Notes under the pieces: model-generated
Seen by the model: the letters and a program-made list of their open reading frames with translations, nothing else
The model's database searches: none
Told to the model about the DNA's origin: nothing
Program-made: the position numbers and the translations under genes
Part shown: positions 11,955 to 23,290 of the stretch, piece by piece
Position numbering within the stretch: position 1 is the stretch's first letter
Layout: each line of letters begins with the position of its first letter
Assembly (NCBI GenBank): GCA_963575745.1
Contig: CAUYUJ010003544.1
Span: 1-64,000 of the forward strand
DNA length: 64,000 nucleotides
From: Prorocentrum cordatum
Lineage: Eukaryota; Sar; Dinophyceae; Prorocentrales; Prorocentraceae
Direction of reading: 5' to 3'

Positions 11955-12440
11955 ACCAACGTCGAGGAAACGCCGCGTTTACCGCGCCCTGCGGGCCTGC
12001 AACGCATATCGCCCTCACCCCCAACGCACCCCCTGCGGCGTCGAGGGAATGCCACGCCTGCCACGCCCTGCGAACCTCCAACGCATGCCCCCCCCCCCCC
12101 CCACACGCACCCCCTGTGGCGTCGAGGGAATGCCACGCCTGCCACGCACTAAGAGCCTGCAGCGCATAGCGCCCCCACCCCCAGCGCACCCCATGTAGCG
12201 TCGAGGAAATGCCGCGCCTGCCACGCCCTGCGAGCCTGCAGCGCGTGGCGCCCCCGCCCCCAGCGCGCCCCCTGTGGCGTCGAGGAAAAGCTGCGCCTGC
12301 CACGCCCTGCGAGCCTGAACGCGTAGCGTTCCCACATCTAGAGCCCCCACATCGCCTCGTCGAGAATATGCCGCGCTTGCGCCCGGGGCGACCGCGCGCG
12401 TGCGTCTCGGGTGCGTGACGCAATGCGCCCGCCGCGCCTG
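11955..12440. repeat. ~80-bp tandem array, about six units
   Basis: Units begin with GTCGAGGGAATGCCACGCCT or variants near 11959, 12037, 12119, 12198, 12277 and 12357, followed by GCCACGCCCTGCGAGCCT. Units are diverged by substitutions and a C-run length change. The open frames across them are repeats of the same peptide and I do not call a gene. Confidence 0.88.
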
Positions 12441-12822
12441 CCACGCCCTGCGAATCTTGAGCGCGCGTGTTTTTGTGCGCGTGCGCACGCGTTGCGCGCG
12501 GGTGAAGCGATGAAGTGGGAGAGGAAGAAGAAGGGGGAGAAGGGGGGCGCGCGTGGGAGGAGACGCGGGCGCGACGCGGCAGGGATGAAAACCATGACAC
12601 CACTTAACCACGCGGGGAAAAAAGCCAAAAGCTATTTACAAACAACCGAAACATAATCGAATTCCTCCGACGGTGGGACACCAAGCGGGAATCGACCTAG
12701 CTTGCCCCTCCCTTGTTCTTCTTCGTCTGGCGGAAGCTGCCTTTCGCCCTCTCCGTCAATCCGCCTTGCACCTCCTCCCCCTCCTCCTTGTCATCCTTCT
12801 TCTCCTCCTGTCCCTCCTCGTC

Positions 12823-13440
12823 CTACTCGTTGCAATTCTCATCCTCTTCCTCTTCCGCCTCCTCCTCCCCAACTTCCGACTCCTCCACTTCCTCCCTCTC
12901 CCCCTCGCGATCCTCTTCCTCCTCGGCATTTGCCTTGCCCTCCTCCACCTCCTCCGCCTTTCCCCCTGCCCCGTCGCCGCCCCGCTCGTTCTCCTCCTGC
13001 GCTTCTCCTTTCTCCTGGCAGGGGCGCGCGCGCGTGGATCTTTCTCGGCGCCCTCGCCGCCGCGCCCGGCGGGGGCGCGTTCTTCGACGGCGAAATCGAG
13101 CGGCCGTCGGGGGCAGCCCCGCGGGCCAGGCCGCCGGGGCCGAACCGCGAGTCGCTGGCGCGCGAGACCGAACCGCCGGGGCAACCTCGCGGTTTCCGCG
13201 CGGGGCGCCGCCGCGTTCAGGCGGGGGCGGCGCGGGGCCCATCTCCGCCGCGAGCTGCTCCGCCTCTGCCCTGGGGCTCTCCGCTCTGACGTCGAACTCC
13301 AGGGGCGCCTTCCGCAAGGGCGCAGGCGGCCCTCGCCCGGGAAACGCTCGCGGAGGCGGCCGCGGGATCTGCGTGCTCCGCACGCGCGTGGCGCGGGGGA
13401 GCACGGCGTAGAGGTGCAGTCGCCGCTGCGCGTCCGACAT
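12823..13440 (-). CDS. Hypothetical ORF with acidic C-terminus
   Basis: The 205-codon frame begins MSDAQRRLHLYAVL. It has a Pro/Arg/Ala middle and ends in an acidic tail with repeated Glu (EEVEEGKANAEEEEDREGE). The tail comes from a pyrimidine-rich microsatellite on the plus strand, so part of the length may be artefact. The segment VRSTQIPRPPP near the start could be the end of the upstream Pif1-like reading frame. The call is tentative. Confidence 0.3.
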   Translation of the reverse strand: MSDAQRRLHLYAVLPRATRVRSTQIPRPPPRAFPGRGPPAPLRKAPLEFDVRAESPRAEAEQLAAEMGPAPPPPERGGAPRGNREVAPAVRSRAPATRGSAPAAWPAGLPPTAARFRRRRTRPRRARRRGRRERSTRARPCQEKGEAQEENERGGDGAGGKAEEVEEGKANAEEEEDREGEREEVEESEVGEEEAEEEEDENCNE

Positions 13441-13559
13441 GCCCGCGCGACCAGCGTCCTCGCCCCTCGCGCAGTCGACGGCGACGCCCTTGCGCAGCGT
13501 CTGGCCCTGCGACAGCGCGGGGGCGAGGTGCGGCGCGCGCGCGCGCCGTGGCGGGCCCC

Positions 13560-14591
13560 GAGCGGCGCGCGGCGTGCGGCCCCGAGATCTGACGCGTGAG
13601 CTCCTGCTCGCTGGGCCTGAGCACGAACAAGCTCCTCGCCCGCGCCTCAGCCTCGCGGTCGTCGTCGGCGCCTTCGGCGCCCGGTTGCAGCGCCCCTGCG
13701 ACCTCCTGGTTCATCGGAGACTCCGTGAAGCCGTGCGCACACAGCCAAATTCCCTGCGGGAGGTGGCGGGGGCGGAAAAGCTTACCCGGCGAGAACCCCT
13801 CGCACCGCTGCTCGTCCTCGGGGTGAAAGTCGAAGGATGCGACGGTGGCCCGCTGCTCCTGCGCGAGCTCCAACTTATTCTTCAGCTCTTCCGGTAAGAC
13901 GCCGTTGATGTCCCCCGTCGCATGCACGTTCGAGGCGCGCGCCGGCCCGCGTCGGGATCGGCCTGAATCACGTAGCACTCGTCCACGGCCCGCAAGGGAA
14001 CGAGGGGCCGCGCCCAGACGCCGAACGTCGCGACGAGCGCGCTCGTTGATCAACCTCGCCAGCGTCTCCCAATAGATCCCCATGCCGTGGCAAAGCCAAA
14101 ATTTCTCGCGTTGGTGCCGAAGGTCCAAGACGCCGCGGCTGTCCGAGGCCAGCGTCGCTTCCCAGGCTGACCAGACCTCTGGCGGAAAAGGGCTTGCCCT
14201 CGCGCATGCAGTACAAGATTGTGATCAGAGGGTCCCCGGGTTCGGACTGCTTCGTGCCTCTCAGGTCGAAGACGCAGGGGATCTGAGAGAAGGCCTTGAT
14301 GGCGTGCTGAATATCCACCGTCGGCGGCCCAACGTGCTTGCAGGACCCGTCGTCCAGGAGCTTGATCACTTCCGTCAGGAGGCCGATGCTGCCCGTTGGC
14401 CTCAGCTGCAGGAAATCGCCGAGGTGCAACACAATGGGGACGCGCCCGAAGTGGTGGTGCGGCCGCGTGTTCGTGGACTCATGCACGTCTTGCGTGTCCC
14501 TGCGCCCGTGGCATGAACGAATGTCCAGCGCGATGTGCAGCGCGGCCGCCGCCCGCCTGGTACTTCCTGCATATCCAGGCCTCAGGTGCAC
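13560..14591 (-). pseudogene. Pif1-like DNA helicase fragment
   Basis: Pif1-family helicases are ATP-dependent 5'-3' DNA helicases. The minus strand shows a Walker B-like block FGRVPIVLHLGDFLQLRPTG at residues about 48-67 of the first frame. It is followed by IPCVFDLRGTKQSEPGDPLI, a stretch typical of the family. A second frame continues with YWETLARLINERARRDVRRL and FDFHPEDEQR, then ARSLFVLRPSEQELTRQ. The frame must shift near 14100. The Walker A part is missing: upstream lies a tandem repeat from 14600. It is probably a decayed copy, since helicases of this type are often multicopy in dinoflagellates. Confidence 0.72.
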
Positions 14592-14599
14592 AAAGGTGA

Positions 14600-15150
14600 C
14601 GACAGTTATAGGATCACGATGACCCGCTCGGATTGAAAACGTGAGCGGCGGGCCCCATAAAGAGAGGGCTCCAGCCTGAGACTTCCTTGCAATTCACTCA
14701 CAGACGAGGCTCCCGCATGATAGTTCCTCCAGGTTACAAGGTTCCGATAACTCGCCCGGATTAAACACATGACCGGCGGGCCCCATAGGGAGGGGGCTCC
14801 CGCCTGAGACTTGCTCGCAGTTCACTCACAGACGAGGCTCCCGCATGATACTTCCTCCATTTCCAAGCCCCAGGGGCCCAAAATTGACGACGGTTACAAA
14901 ATTCCGATGGCCCGCTCGGATTAAACACATGAGCGGCGGGCCCCATAGGGAGGGGGCTCCCGCCTGAGACTTCCTCGCAATTCACTCACACACGGCGCTC
15001 CCGCCTGATACTTCCTCCATATTCAAGCCTCAGGGGCCCAGCAGTGAAGACAACTACATGGTTCCGATGGCCCGCTCGGATTGAAAACATGAGCGGCGGG
15101 CCACATAGGGAGGGGGCTTCCACCTGAGACATCGATTCACTCACAGACGA
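14600..15150. repeat. ~130-160-bp tandem array
   Basis: CCCGCTCGGATTRAAACACATGAGCGGCGGGCC-type segments recur at about 14620, 14750, 14906 and 15066 (key core GAGCGGCGGGCCCCATAGGG). They alternate with GGCTCCCGCMTGATACTTCC. Spacing is about 130 then 160 bp. The array abuts the truncated helicase. From 15160 to 15400 lies a GAT/GTGA-rich simple tract. Confidence 0.85.
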
Positions 15151-15464
15151 GTCTTTGTTGACGATGATGCTGTGATAAGGATGATGCTGATGATGCTGAT
15201 GATGAAGATGGTGATGGTGATGATGCTGCCGATGATGATGAATGGGTAGTAGATGTAAGTGCGTGAATGAAAAGAAACATGAGAGTGTGTGCGATTGTGT
15301 AAGTGATGATGATGCGGTGGTGATGCTGATCATGATGATGACGATGCTGATGATGTGAGTGTGCGAGTGTGTGGGTGAGAAGGGAGAGGGTGTTCCTGTT
15401 TGTGCGCGGGGTGCCCCGAGAAAACGAGAAGCAACAAGCGTCCCCAAACTGGAAAAAAACTATG

Positions 15465-15625
15465 TTCGAATATTCATCTTGCAATTGCAAAGGGACATGT
15501 CCGACTTGACGCTGGCGCGAGCAACGCGCCAGGGGCGGCGCCGGGGGCGCCGCCTGGGGGACCCAGCGAGTACTCGGAAGATCCGTGCGGAATTCTGCGA
15601 AAGTTTCTGTTCATGGCGTTCTCTC
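15465..15625. repeat. Family E palindromic element, copy 2
   Basis: Arms include CTTGACGCTGGCGCGAGCAA and CCAGGGGCGGCGCCGGGGGC in the centre, then GATCCGTGCGGAATTCTGCG on the right. This is the same order as the copies at 61 and 29262. The outer sequence on the left, GGGACATGTCCGACTTGACG, differs from the other copies. Confidence 0.55.
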
Positions 15626-15785
15626 TTTTCTCTTCTCTTCTCTTCTCCTCCTCCTCCTGCGGTTTCTGTGTCCCCCGCGGGACCCTCTGCCGTGGTCGCG
15701 GCGGCGAAGGCGATCCTGCCGTGGTCGCCCAGCGCGGTGGCGACGACGCACTGCCCGACGTCAATCACGCTTGCGGGGGGGTGGG

Positions 15786-16055
15786 ATGAGGAGTAGGAGG
15801 AGGAGGAGGAGGAGGAGGAGGAGGAGGAAGAGGAGGAGGAGGAGGAGGAGGAGGAGGAGGAGGAGCAGGAACAGGAACAGGAGGAGGAGGAGAAGGAGGA
15901 TGAGGAGGAGGAGGAGAGTGAAGGAGGAGGAGGAGGAGGAGAAGGAGGAGGAGGAAAAGGAGGAAGAGAAGGAGGAGGACGAAGAGGGGGACGAGGAAGA
16001 GGAGGAGCAGGAGGAGGAGGAGGACGAGGAAGAGGAGAAGGAGGAGTATGAAATT
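15786..16055. repeat. (AGG)n microsatellite
   Basis: A long purine-rich AGG/GAG tract with scattered AGC and AAG variants. Frames across it encode only poly-Glu, poly-Arg, poly-Gly or, on the other strand, poly-Ser/Pro/Leu. Confidence 0.95.
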
Positions 16056-17290
16056 GTAGAAATCCAGCCGCGCCAGCGAGAAAGCCCTTGGAATGCGCGG
16101 GGGCGCCCCGCGGGGGGGGAGGACAGAGGGGGAGGGGCGGGAGGAAGCGGCGGGAAGACCCAGCTCTCTCCCGCGATGTTCGTTGTTTCAGTCCGGGCGT
16201 TTTTCCCGATTTCGGCCACCCATTGCTTGATAGCTTGACTTTTTGGAAAGAGCAAAAAGATTTCGGCCACTCATGGCCCGACATCGAGCCCTGGGACCGC
16301 AACCAAAAATGGACGGGACGCACAATTGCCCCGGGGGAGGGGGTCGGGACCTCTGGGGCAGCGGATGGGAAACAGCAGACCGGCGGGTGTCAGGGAGGAG
16401 GGGTGAAAGCGGGGCGGGAGGGATCCTGTGAGAGGCAAGATCGGTATGCTCGCGTCGCATCTGGCATGTTGTCCGTCCCTCCCATCCCTTACCATGGAGT
16501 TGGGCCTCCTCTATTCGCAATCGGGTGTCGCAGAGGGCACGGGCTCCGACAGGGCAACTTCGTCCTAGAGGCCCCCCGAGACCAAGAGACGGAAGAGGGA
16601 TGAGGGAGGCGGAGGGGACCTGGGAGGGGCATGAAGGAGACGGAAATAGCGACACGCAGGAGCCATACAAAGGAGACACAAACTACACGCTGTCACCATA
16701 CAACGGCCATCGCTGCGGCGAGAACGACGCTCCGCTCGACGCAATTTCCGCAACGCAGTAGGAGTGCGTTCCGTTGGACACCGCGATGGAAGCCCTAAAA
16801 CGTGGCAGACGCGCCAGCGGGAACATCACTCTTTTCTGCGGATGTAGTACGACCAGCGCGGCGGCGAGAGCATCGCTCGGGGACTTCGTGGGACAGGGGG
16901 GCTCTATGGAAATCTCTACTTGCTACAGCGGGAGCTCCTAATTTTAGGAAGAATATGGCCAACGCTTTGGCGAGAACGTAAGTCCACGGGGCGGAAACTC
17001 CAAGCAGATCTGGAAACGTGCCAAACGTGTCAGCGGGAACACTAACTTGCCGGTGCCAAAAAAATGCGGCCATCGCTGCGGCGGGAGCGTCGTTCTGTCG
17101 GACGGAGGCTCTATGTGAAATGGGTTGGATGCTGCCACCGTTGGAGCCTGAGCGCAACTTTTGAAGGGCAGAGCGCGGTCTGATGGAACAGCCCAACTCA
17201 AACCGTATTGGGGTGATCCAGTAGAAGAAGATTCCGAATGCCCGAATCGGCGGGGAAGCAGAAAGACAGTATCAGGGCAGAGAGATGACA
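16056..17290. other. No supported gene; faint diverged repeats
   Basis: Between 16680 and 17110 the phrases AACGGCCATCGCTGCGGCGAGAACG, GGCCAACGCTTTGGCGAGAACG and GCGGCCATCGCTGCGGCGGG recur at irregular spacing (core GGCCATCGCTGCGGCG). This suggests an old, decayed tandem repeat. Otherwise I see nothing assignable. Confidence 0.4.
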
Positions 17291-17299
17291 AGGTTCACA

Positions 17300-17675
17300 T
17301 GCTGTTGAATTCTGGATGAGAGAGAAAGAGCGAGAGCGAGTACTGAATACATATAAACATGTATACATACAGAAGAAATAGATGGAGCGCGAGAAGGAAC
17401 GAGAGAGAGGGAGGGGGAGAGAAACAGTGAGAGAGAGGTAAAGAGCGAGAATGGGAGAGACTAATAGAGAGAGAGAGAGAGAGCGAGAACGAGATAGAGA
17501 GAACTAGATGAGGGGGGGGGAGAGAGAGAGAGAGAGAGAGAACAAAAAACAAAACACAAATAAAGAAGTAGGACGAGATATAGAGAAATACTTTAGAGAG
17601 AGAGAGACAGAGAAACAAAACAAACAATACACAACACGCACATACACATATATATACATATATATATATATGCAG

Positions 17676-17710
<35 letters not shown>

Positions 17711-18000
17711 GAGAGAGAGAGAGAGTTGAAGGGGAAAAGAGAGAGAGCGAGAGAAAGAGAGAGAGAGAGAGAGAAATATGAAGGAGGGGAAGGGGGGGAG
17801 AGAGAGTGAGAGAGAGAGAGCGAGAGCGAGAGAGGACGAGAGAGAGAGAGAGTGATATACTTCAGCGGGAGAGAGAGAGAGAGAAACAACACAATAGAGA
17901 GAGAGAGAGAAAGAGAGACAGGCAAAACAACAAGCAACACAACACACACATAGAGAAAGAGAGAGAGAACCAACAGAGAAAGAGAGCGAACTGGAGTGGG
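17300..18000. repeat. (GA)n-rich tract with a TA core
   Basis: About 700 bp dominated by AGAGAG with islands of AACAAAACAA and a short alternating TATATA at 17649-17672. Long Ser-Leu and Arg-Glu frames across it are artefacts of the dinucleotide. Confidence 0.92.
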
Positions 18001-18364
18001 GACGCAGCAGGAGAGGGACAGAGGGGCAACGGAGGGAGAGGCAAGGGGGACCAGAGGGGGGCGGCGGAGGGGGAGGGAGACACCTTGAGAGCGACCGCCC
18101 GGGAACGTGGAGCGGAGGCGGAGATGAGAGCAGACAAGGGGGCGGCGGGTGCCACGACTAGCTGCTCTGCCGGGCTGGCCACCCCACGGGAAGCGAGCGG
18201 GCGAGCGGATGGTGAGCACGAGGTGCGACTCCAGGGCGCCGCCCCTCCCTCCCCTGCTCGCGCCACGCTCTGCCCCTCCACCCCCCCTTCGCCCTCCCTC
18301 TCCGGGTCCCTGTCCACCAGCTTCTTACCCTTCCCACTTCCCCCTCCCCCTCCCCTTCCCCCTT

Positions 18365-18465
18365 CCCCCTCCGTCTCCTCCTCCTCCTGCTCCTTCTTCT
18401 CCTCCTTCTCCTCCTCCTCCTCCTCCTCCTCCTCCTCCTCCCCGTCCTCCTCCTCCTCCTCTCAT
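18365..18465. repeat. (CTC)n microsatellite
   Basis: A pyrimidine tract of CTCCTC units ending in TCATCTCATCTC. The GC-rich flank 18000-18360 has no convincing coding frame. Confidence 0.9.
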
Positions 18466-18658
18466 CTCATCTCAATCTCCCCCCCCCGTTCCCTTACACT
18501 GCTCCTGCGCATGGACGCTTTTCGGGCCGATCGTGTCGGGTCATCCTTACCCCTTCCCAACCACCGCCGGGATTTCTGAAGCTTTCGCGCCGAATCCAGC
18601 TGCCTCGCAGCGTGCCGCACCCGTCTGCTGCTGCCAAAACAGCGGAGACGCCCCCCCC

Positions 18659-19206
18659 CAACACACACACACACACATACACACACACACAACACAACAC
18701 AACACAACACAACACAACACACACAACACAACACAACACAACACAACACAACACAACACAACACAACACAACACAACACACACACACACACACACACACA
18801 CAACACGACACGACACGACACGACACGACACGACACGACACGACACGACACGACACGACACGACACGACACGACACACGACACGACACGACAAACACAAC
18901 ACAACACAACACAAACACACACACAACACAAACAACAACACAACACAACACAAACACAACACCAACACAACACAACACAACACAACACACACAAACCACA
19001 ACACACACGCGCACGCGCACGCGCACGCGCACGCGCACGCGCACGCGCACGCGCACGCGCACACGCGCACACACGCACACGCACACGCACACGCACACAC
19101 GCACACGCGCACACGCACACGCACACGCACACGCACACGCACACGCACACGCACACGCACACGCACACGCACACGCACACGCACACACACACACACACAC
19201 ACACAC
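18659..19206. repeat. Compound AC-derived satellite with stepwise motif change
   Basis: One continuous 548-bp tract passes through distinct blocks: (CA)n, then ACACA/ACAAC pentamers (about 18690-18780), CA again, then ACACG/CACGA pentamers (about 18803-18890). Mixed CAACA follows, then GCACGC (about 19008-19062), GCACAC hexamers (to about 19180), and finally (CA)n. The reading frames on it, up to 436 codons, encode only Thr/His or Cys/Val repeats and are not genes. Confidence 0.95.
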
Positions 19207-19254
19207 GAATTATCCAGGCGAAGGGCCCAGAACATGCAGTGGTGAGCACCGCAC

Positions 19255-19800
19255 TTGCGCACATCGCCTCCAATGGAGCTCTTTATGTGGCCACTGGGCG
19301 TGTCAGAGGTGTGCCAGAAGCTGTCTGGGAGCGCACAAGGGCCCTGCCACTGGGAGTCCCTGTGGGGCCACGAAGCGTGCGAGTCCTCCTCCTCCTCCTC
19401 CGCCTCCTCCTCCCCCTCCCCCCGTCCCTCCTTCCCGCCTTCCCTCCCTCCCTCTCTAGGGGTGTGCCGACATGGGCGGGGGGGTGCATGTTAGCTGTGC
19501 CACTGGGGTCTTCGGTGGAGCTCTTGATGTGGCCACGAAGCGTGTAATGGAGGCGTGCCAAACATGCCCTTACAAAAGCATGCGCCCCCCCCCATGAGGG
19601 CTTCGGTGGAGCTCCCTGTGGGGCCACGGAGCGTGTGAGAGATGTGCCGACATGGCTTCGGTGGAGTTCCCAGGTGGGGCCACGACATGGGTGAGGGTTG
19701 TGTCAGAAACTGTAAAAAAGAGCATGCGCCCCCCCGATCCTGGAGGCTTCGGCGGAACACCCTATGGGGCCACGATCATCATGGGGGGCCACAACGGGGG
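19255..19800. repeat. Diverged tandem repeats built on GGTGGAGCTCCCTGTGGGGCC
   Basis: Phrases like CTTCGGTGGAGCTCTTGATG + TGGCCACGAAGCGTGTAATG recur near 19262, 19345, 19511, 19605, 19650 and 19748 with spacing of about 45-165 bp. A (CTC)n stretch interrupts them at 19386-19450. No open frame persists through the set. Confidence 0.65.
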
Positions 19801-20104
19801 GGCCACTTTGGGGGGCCACGATGGGGTGATCGGGACAAGGACTGCGGGCTAGGCGTTTTGGGGATAACCATAGAAGTGGGTATATAGGGCTGGGGGTGGT
19901 GCTCGAGATACAGGATGACAATACATATGGATAGGGGTAGGGCTCGAGGCAGAGGGACCGGGAGACACAGTGGGACACAACGGGAGAAGTGTGGAGACAA
20001 AATGAGGAGACAGCGAGAGGCAATGGGGACACCGCTGCCCAACCGACTCCGGATCGGGCGGCGAACCCGCTGGTTCCTTAGAGCATGGCACCTTTACCTG
20101 GCCA

Positions 20105-20240
20105 TCGCTCGGGCGTCCATTTCCTGTGCTTTTTTCGGTTTCGTGCGTGGTTTTTTCGCCAAATGATCAAGGATGCTCCTCGATGGTCCTCGCCGGAGGA
20201 AAAATGCACAAGTCCGAGCGATGCCGAGTTACACGCACGC
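20105..20240. repeat. Family L dispersed repeat, copy 2
   Basis: Matches 8860-8990 closely: GGGCGTCCATTTCCTGTGCT, TTCGTGCGTGGTTTTTTCGCC, AAGGATGCTCCTCGATGGTC and GTCCGAGCGATGCC. Here it lacks the CA tract and is followed by unrelated sequence. Confidence 0.75.
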
Positions 20241-20776
20241 CGTCTGGGGACCACCAACGGGATCCTCCGACGGCCAGTTGTCGGCGTCTTGTGGCGCATG
20301 CGCATCGCACAAAACCGTGGCACACGCGGCTGTGGTTGAGGCGCCGTCCTGTCGAGCGATGCCGGGCGGGCCACGGTCGCGCGCCCAGCGTGAGCGTGTC
20401 AAAATCATTCGAGACCATCCTCCTCTTTCCAACCAAGGGGGGGGGGGGAAAGTGGGGGCCTACAGGGCATTTTTTAATACATTTTTTATATCAGAAACAT
20501 GGGATGTTTAATGCACGATTCACTTATGAATGAATTGATGCATGAACTCATCGTTGTTTTTAATACAAAATCCCTGCATCTTTAATACATGATCCGCACG
20601 CGGAGCATGTATTAAAACCGGCATTGTATTCGTTGTGCCTGTTTTGCGCAGCGCTTCGCAATCGGGAGCCCAGATCCCTCCGGCTCAGCCCCGGAGGAGG
20701 CGAGGATGGGGGCCAGGCGGGGGGGGAGGCGCGCGCACCTCCCCCGAGATATAGAGGAGCAATCCGCTGCACAGAC

Positions 20777-21143
20777 CTAAGTCGGGCGTGTCCCCCCACA
20801 GGGGGAGCTTCGACGAACAAATAAAAATGCTCCAAAAATAATAAAAAAATAATCCAAACATAGTCTGGGGATTTTTTTTTTGTATTATTTTTTATTGTTT
20901 TGTGTATTTTCAGGGTATTTTCAATTCTTCGTCGAAGAACCCCCTGTAGGGGGACGCGCCCGACATAAGCATAGACATAGCTTTTGGGGTATTTTGTGTG
21001 CATTTGGGAGGTATTTTTGTTGATTTGGGGGGTATTTGGGGGGTATTTTTTGGGAATACTTTGGGGGTATTTGGGGGGTATTTTGGGGGTACTTTTAATT
21101 TTTCATCGAAAACCCCCCTGTATGGGGGACGCGCCCGACATAA
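20777..21143. mobile_element. Family A element with a second tandem right end
   Basis: The first unit, 20777-20968, starts CTAAGTCGGGCGTGTCCCCC and ends GGGGGACGCGCCCGACATAA. It has long TIRs that include TTCGACGAA/TTCGTCGAA. Its duplication is gcacagac (20769-20776) and gcatagac (20969-20976), 7/8. A second segment, 20977-21143, is rich in GGGGGTATTTT. It ends with the same right TIR followed by gcgtagac. The right half is thus duplicated together with its target copy. On the minus strand the junctions give GT at the donor side and TTAG at the acceptor side. Confidence 0.85.
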
Positions 21144-21154
21144 GCGTAGACACA

Positions 21155-21312
21155 GCTTCTCGGAGGTCCGCGCGGATGGCTCGCGTCGGCGGTGGGCCCC
21201 CCCCCAACCCCGGCACGCGGGGGCGCGCCAGAGGGGCGGCGGCCGGCAAGCGCCGCCCACGGGGGGGCCCCGAGCCAATGCGAGAGACGAGCGCGGACGT
21301 CCGGGAAAATCG
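21155..21312. repeat. Family E palindromic element, copy 3
   Basis: The left arm TTCTCGGAGGTCCGCGCGGA and the right arm GAGCGCGGACGTCCGGGAAA surround a GC-rich centre with GGTGGGCCCCCCCCC and GGGGGGGCCCC. The arm sequence matches the copy at 32345 (TTTCGGAGGTCCGCGCTGAT). Confidence 0.65.
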
Positions 21313-21314
21313 CG

Positions 21315-21535
21315 CTTGTGCTAACTTTTTGTCCCTCGGAGGAACTTTTTGTCCCTCGGAGGAACGGAGGAACTTTTTGTCCCTCAGGGAACGGAAAATC
21401 GCGCTTGTGCTAACTTTTTGTTCCTCTCGGAGGAACGGAGGGAGGCGGAAGAGAAAGGGCGGGCAGGAAGGCGGGGGAGGAGGGGGAGGAGGAGGAGGAG
21501 GAGGAGGAGGAGGAGGAGGAGGAGGAGGTGATGAA
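21315..21535. repeat. Short duplicated GGGACAAAAAGTT units and (GAG)n
   Basis: Three or four copies of AACTTTTTGTCCCTCGGAGG-like sequence occur between 21325 and 21430. They are followed by a pure (GAG)n run at about 21487-21527. Tandem duplication beside a microsatellite; no gene is evident. Confidence 0.7.
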
Positions 21536-21594
21536 GATGAAATGATGGCACGGAGCCAATCGCGAAGCGGTCCGAAGAGTAAGCCACCCTCCGA

Positions 21595-22420
21595 GCACCA
21601 CGAGCAGCATGACCAAGAAGCAGAAGACCGCCGACTCCAGCAAATACTCTGCAAGCAATTCACAAAAGGCGCCAGAACGATGTCATAATGTGAATGAACA
21701 CTAAGCTGCAGGAAAAAGACTCTATTACGCACACCGCACAGCCACTCACCGTGTACAGCTCTTGCAACTCGACAGTGGAGCGGATCGCCTACCCCACAGA
21801 CAGCCTCGCTCCATAACCCCGACACCAGCTGTAAACATATGTCCCTATTGCCTTGGCCAGTGCACAGTGTAGACGTGACAGACACCATTTCGCCTGAACA
21901 CCACGACCAGCGTGACCAAAAAGCAGAAAACAGGCCGATACCAGCACGAACACTGCAAACATTTCACCGTGTGGCCCCAAACCACGACCGTGATAGAGCA
22001 GGGAAGAAACCTGAAACATGACAGCCGCCCCACCACCGCACTTGTGCTATGAAAACACATGTACCTCTCGCCTTGACTGAAACGCCACGAACAGAGCGAC
22101 CAAGAAGCAGAAATCACGCCGATACCAGCATGCACTCAGCAACACATTCACCGTACTGCCCAAAACCAAGACCGTAAACAGCAGGAAACAAAGCTGCAAT
22201 GAGATGACAGCCGCCCCACCACCACATAAGTAATATGAGACTCAGGTCCCTCTTGCCTTGACCAATCGCCAATGCAGAAAAGACAAACATTGCACAAACA
22301 CAATTGCACGCACAACCGTGACACTATGCACGATGCGTGGAACGAGCCATGCTGAGGTACCCAGAAAGTATGTAGAGCGCACGGGGAAAGCTGCCAATCC
22401 CATAAGCAGCAACGAGTAAC
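21595..22420. repeat. Diverged ~190-bp repeats
   Basis: The block CCACGACCAGCGTGACCAAAAAGCAG with downstream GATACCAGCACGAACACTGC and CCAAAACCACGACCGT occurs near 21597, 21900 and 22087 (core GACCAAGAAGCAGAA). Divergence is moderate. Open frames differ between copies, so I do not call a gene. Confidence 0.65.
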
Positions 22421-22435
22421 CAGCACAAGTGAGAG

Positions 22436-22545
22436 GAGGAGGAGGAGGAGGAGGAGGAGGAGGAGGAGGAGGAGGAGGAGGAGGAGGAGGAGGAGGAGGA
22501 CGAGGACGAGGAGGAGGAGGAGGAGGACGAGGAGGAGCAGGAGGC
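22436..22545. repeat. (AGG)n microsatellite
   Basis: A mostly uninterrupted AGG run with a few ACG variants at its right end. Confidence 0.95.
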
Positions 22546-22672
22546 ACCCCGCGCATTGCTGAGAGGCGGCCTCGTTCGGCCGACGGGCCGCGCAGAGCGG
22601 CCAAATGCCGGATGCGGAGGAGAATGCGACGCTCATAGGAAGCGTCGCGCTGTGCACAAAACCCACAGGTGG

Positions 22673-22696
22673 GATGATGATGATGATGATGATGAC

Positions 22697-22775
<79 letters not shown>

Positions 22776-22867
22776 GTGATGAGGCTGATGCTGATGCTGA
22801 TGCTGCTGATGATGCTGATGATGCTGATGATGGTGATGATGCTGATGCTGATGCTGATGATGATGAT

Positions 22868-22898
<31 letters not shown>

Positions 22899-22918
22899 AT
22901 GAGGAGGAGGAGGAGGAG
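22673..22918. repeat. (GAT)n / GCT-GAT microsatellite
   Basis: A trinucleotide tract of ATG/GAT that gains interspersed GCT triplets toward the right, ending in GAGGAG. It is open in all three frames in both directions (poly-Asp, poly-Met, poly-Ile, poly-His), as expected for a repeat. Confidence 0.97.
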
Positions 22919-23194
22919 AAGCATAGTTGACGCCGCGGGCGCGACGCCCCCATGGCCCGGCAAAGAAGAAGCGCATGCGGGATGCGGCCGGGGGAGGGAG
23001 GGCCAGACGCCTCCGGAGCTCCGGCCGCTGCTCTGGGTCGCTCAGCCTCAGCTCGTGGACCTCCAGCACGCCCTCGGGGCGGGGCCGGCCGACGAGGTGC
23101 TCCGCGCCCGCCTTCTCTTCCAGCCCCACCCCCCGGCCTCCCCGTGGTCGGTGCCGAGGGCCTCTGGCTCCCAAAGGCTGCAGCACTGCTCCTA

Positions 23195-23290
23195 CTCCCC
23201 CTCCTCCTCCTCCTCCTCCTCCTCCTCCTCCTCCTCCTCCTCCTCCTCCTCCTGCTCCTCCTCATCCTCCTCCTCCTCCTCCTCCCGCTC
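23195..23290. repeat. (CTC)n microsatellite
   Basis: A TCC/CTC run with CTG and CAT interruptions. The flanks 22930-23190 and 23300-23580 are GC-rich without a supported gene. Confidence 0.92.

Noticed and set aside
18149-19547. ORFs of 219-436 codons
   Set aside because: They are carried by the compound AC satellite and the preceding CTC run; no non-repetitive domain.
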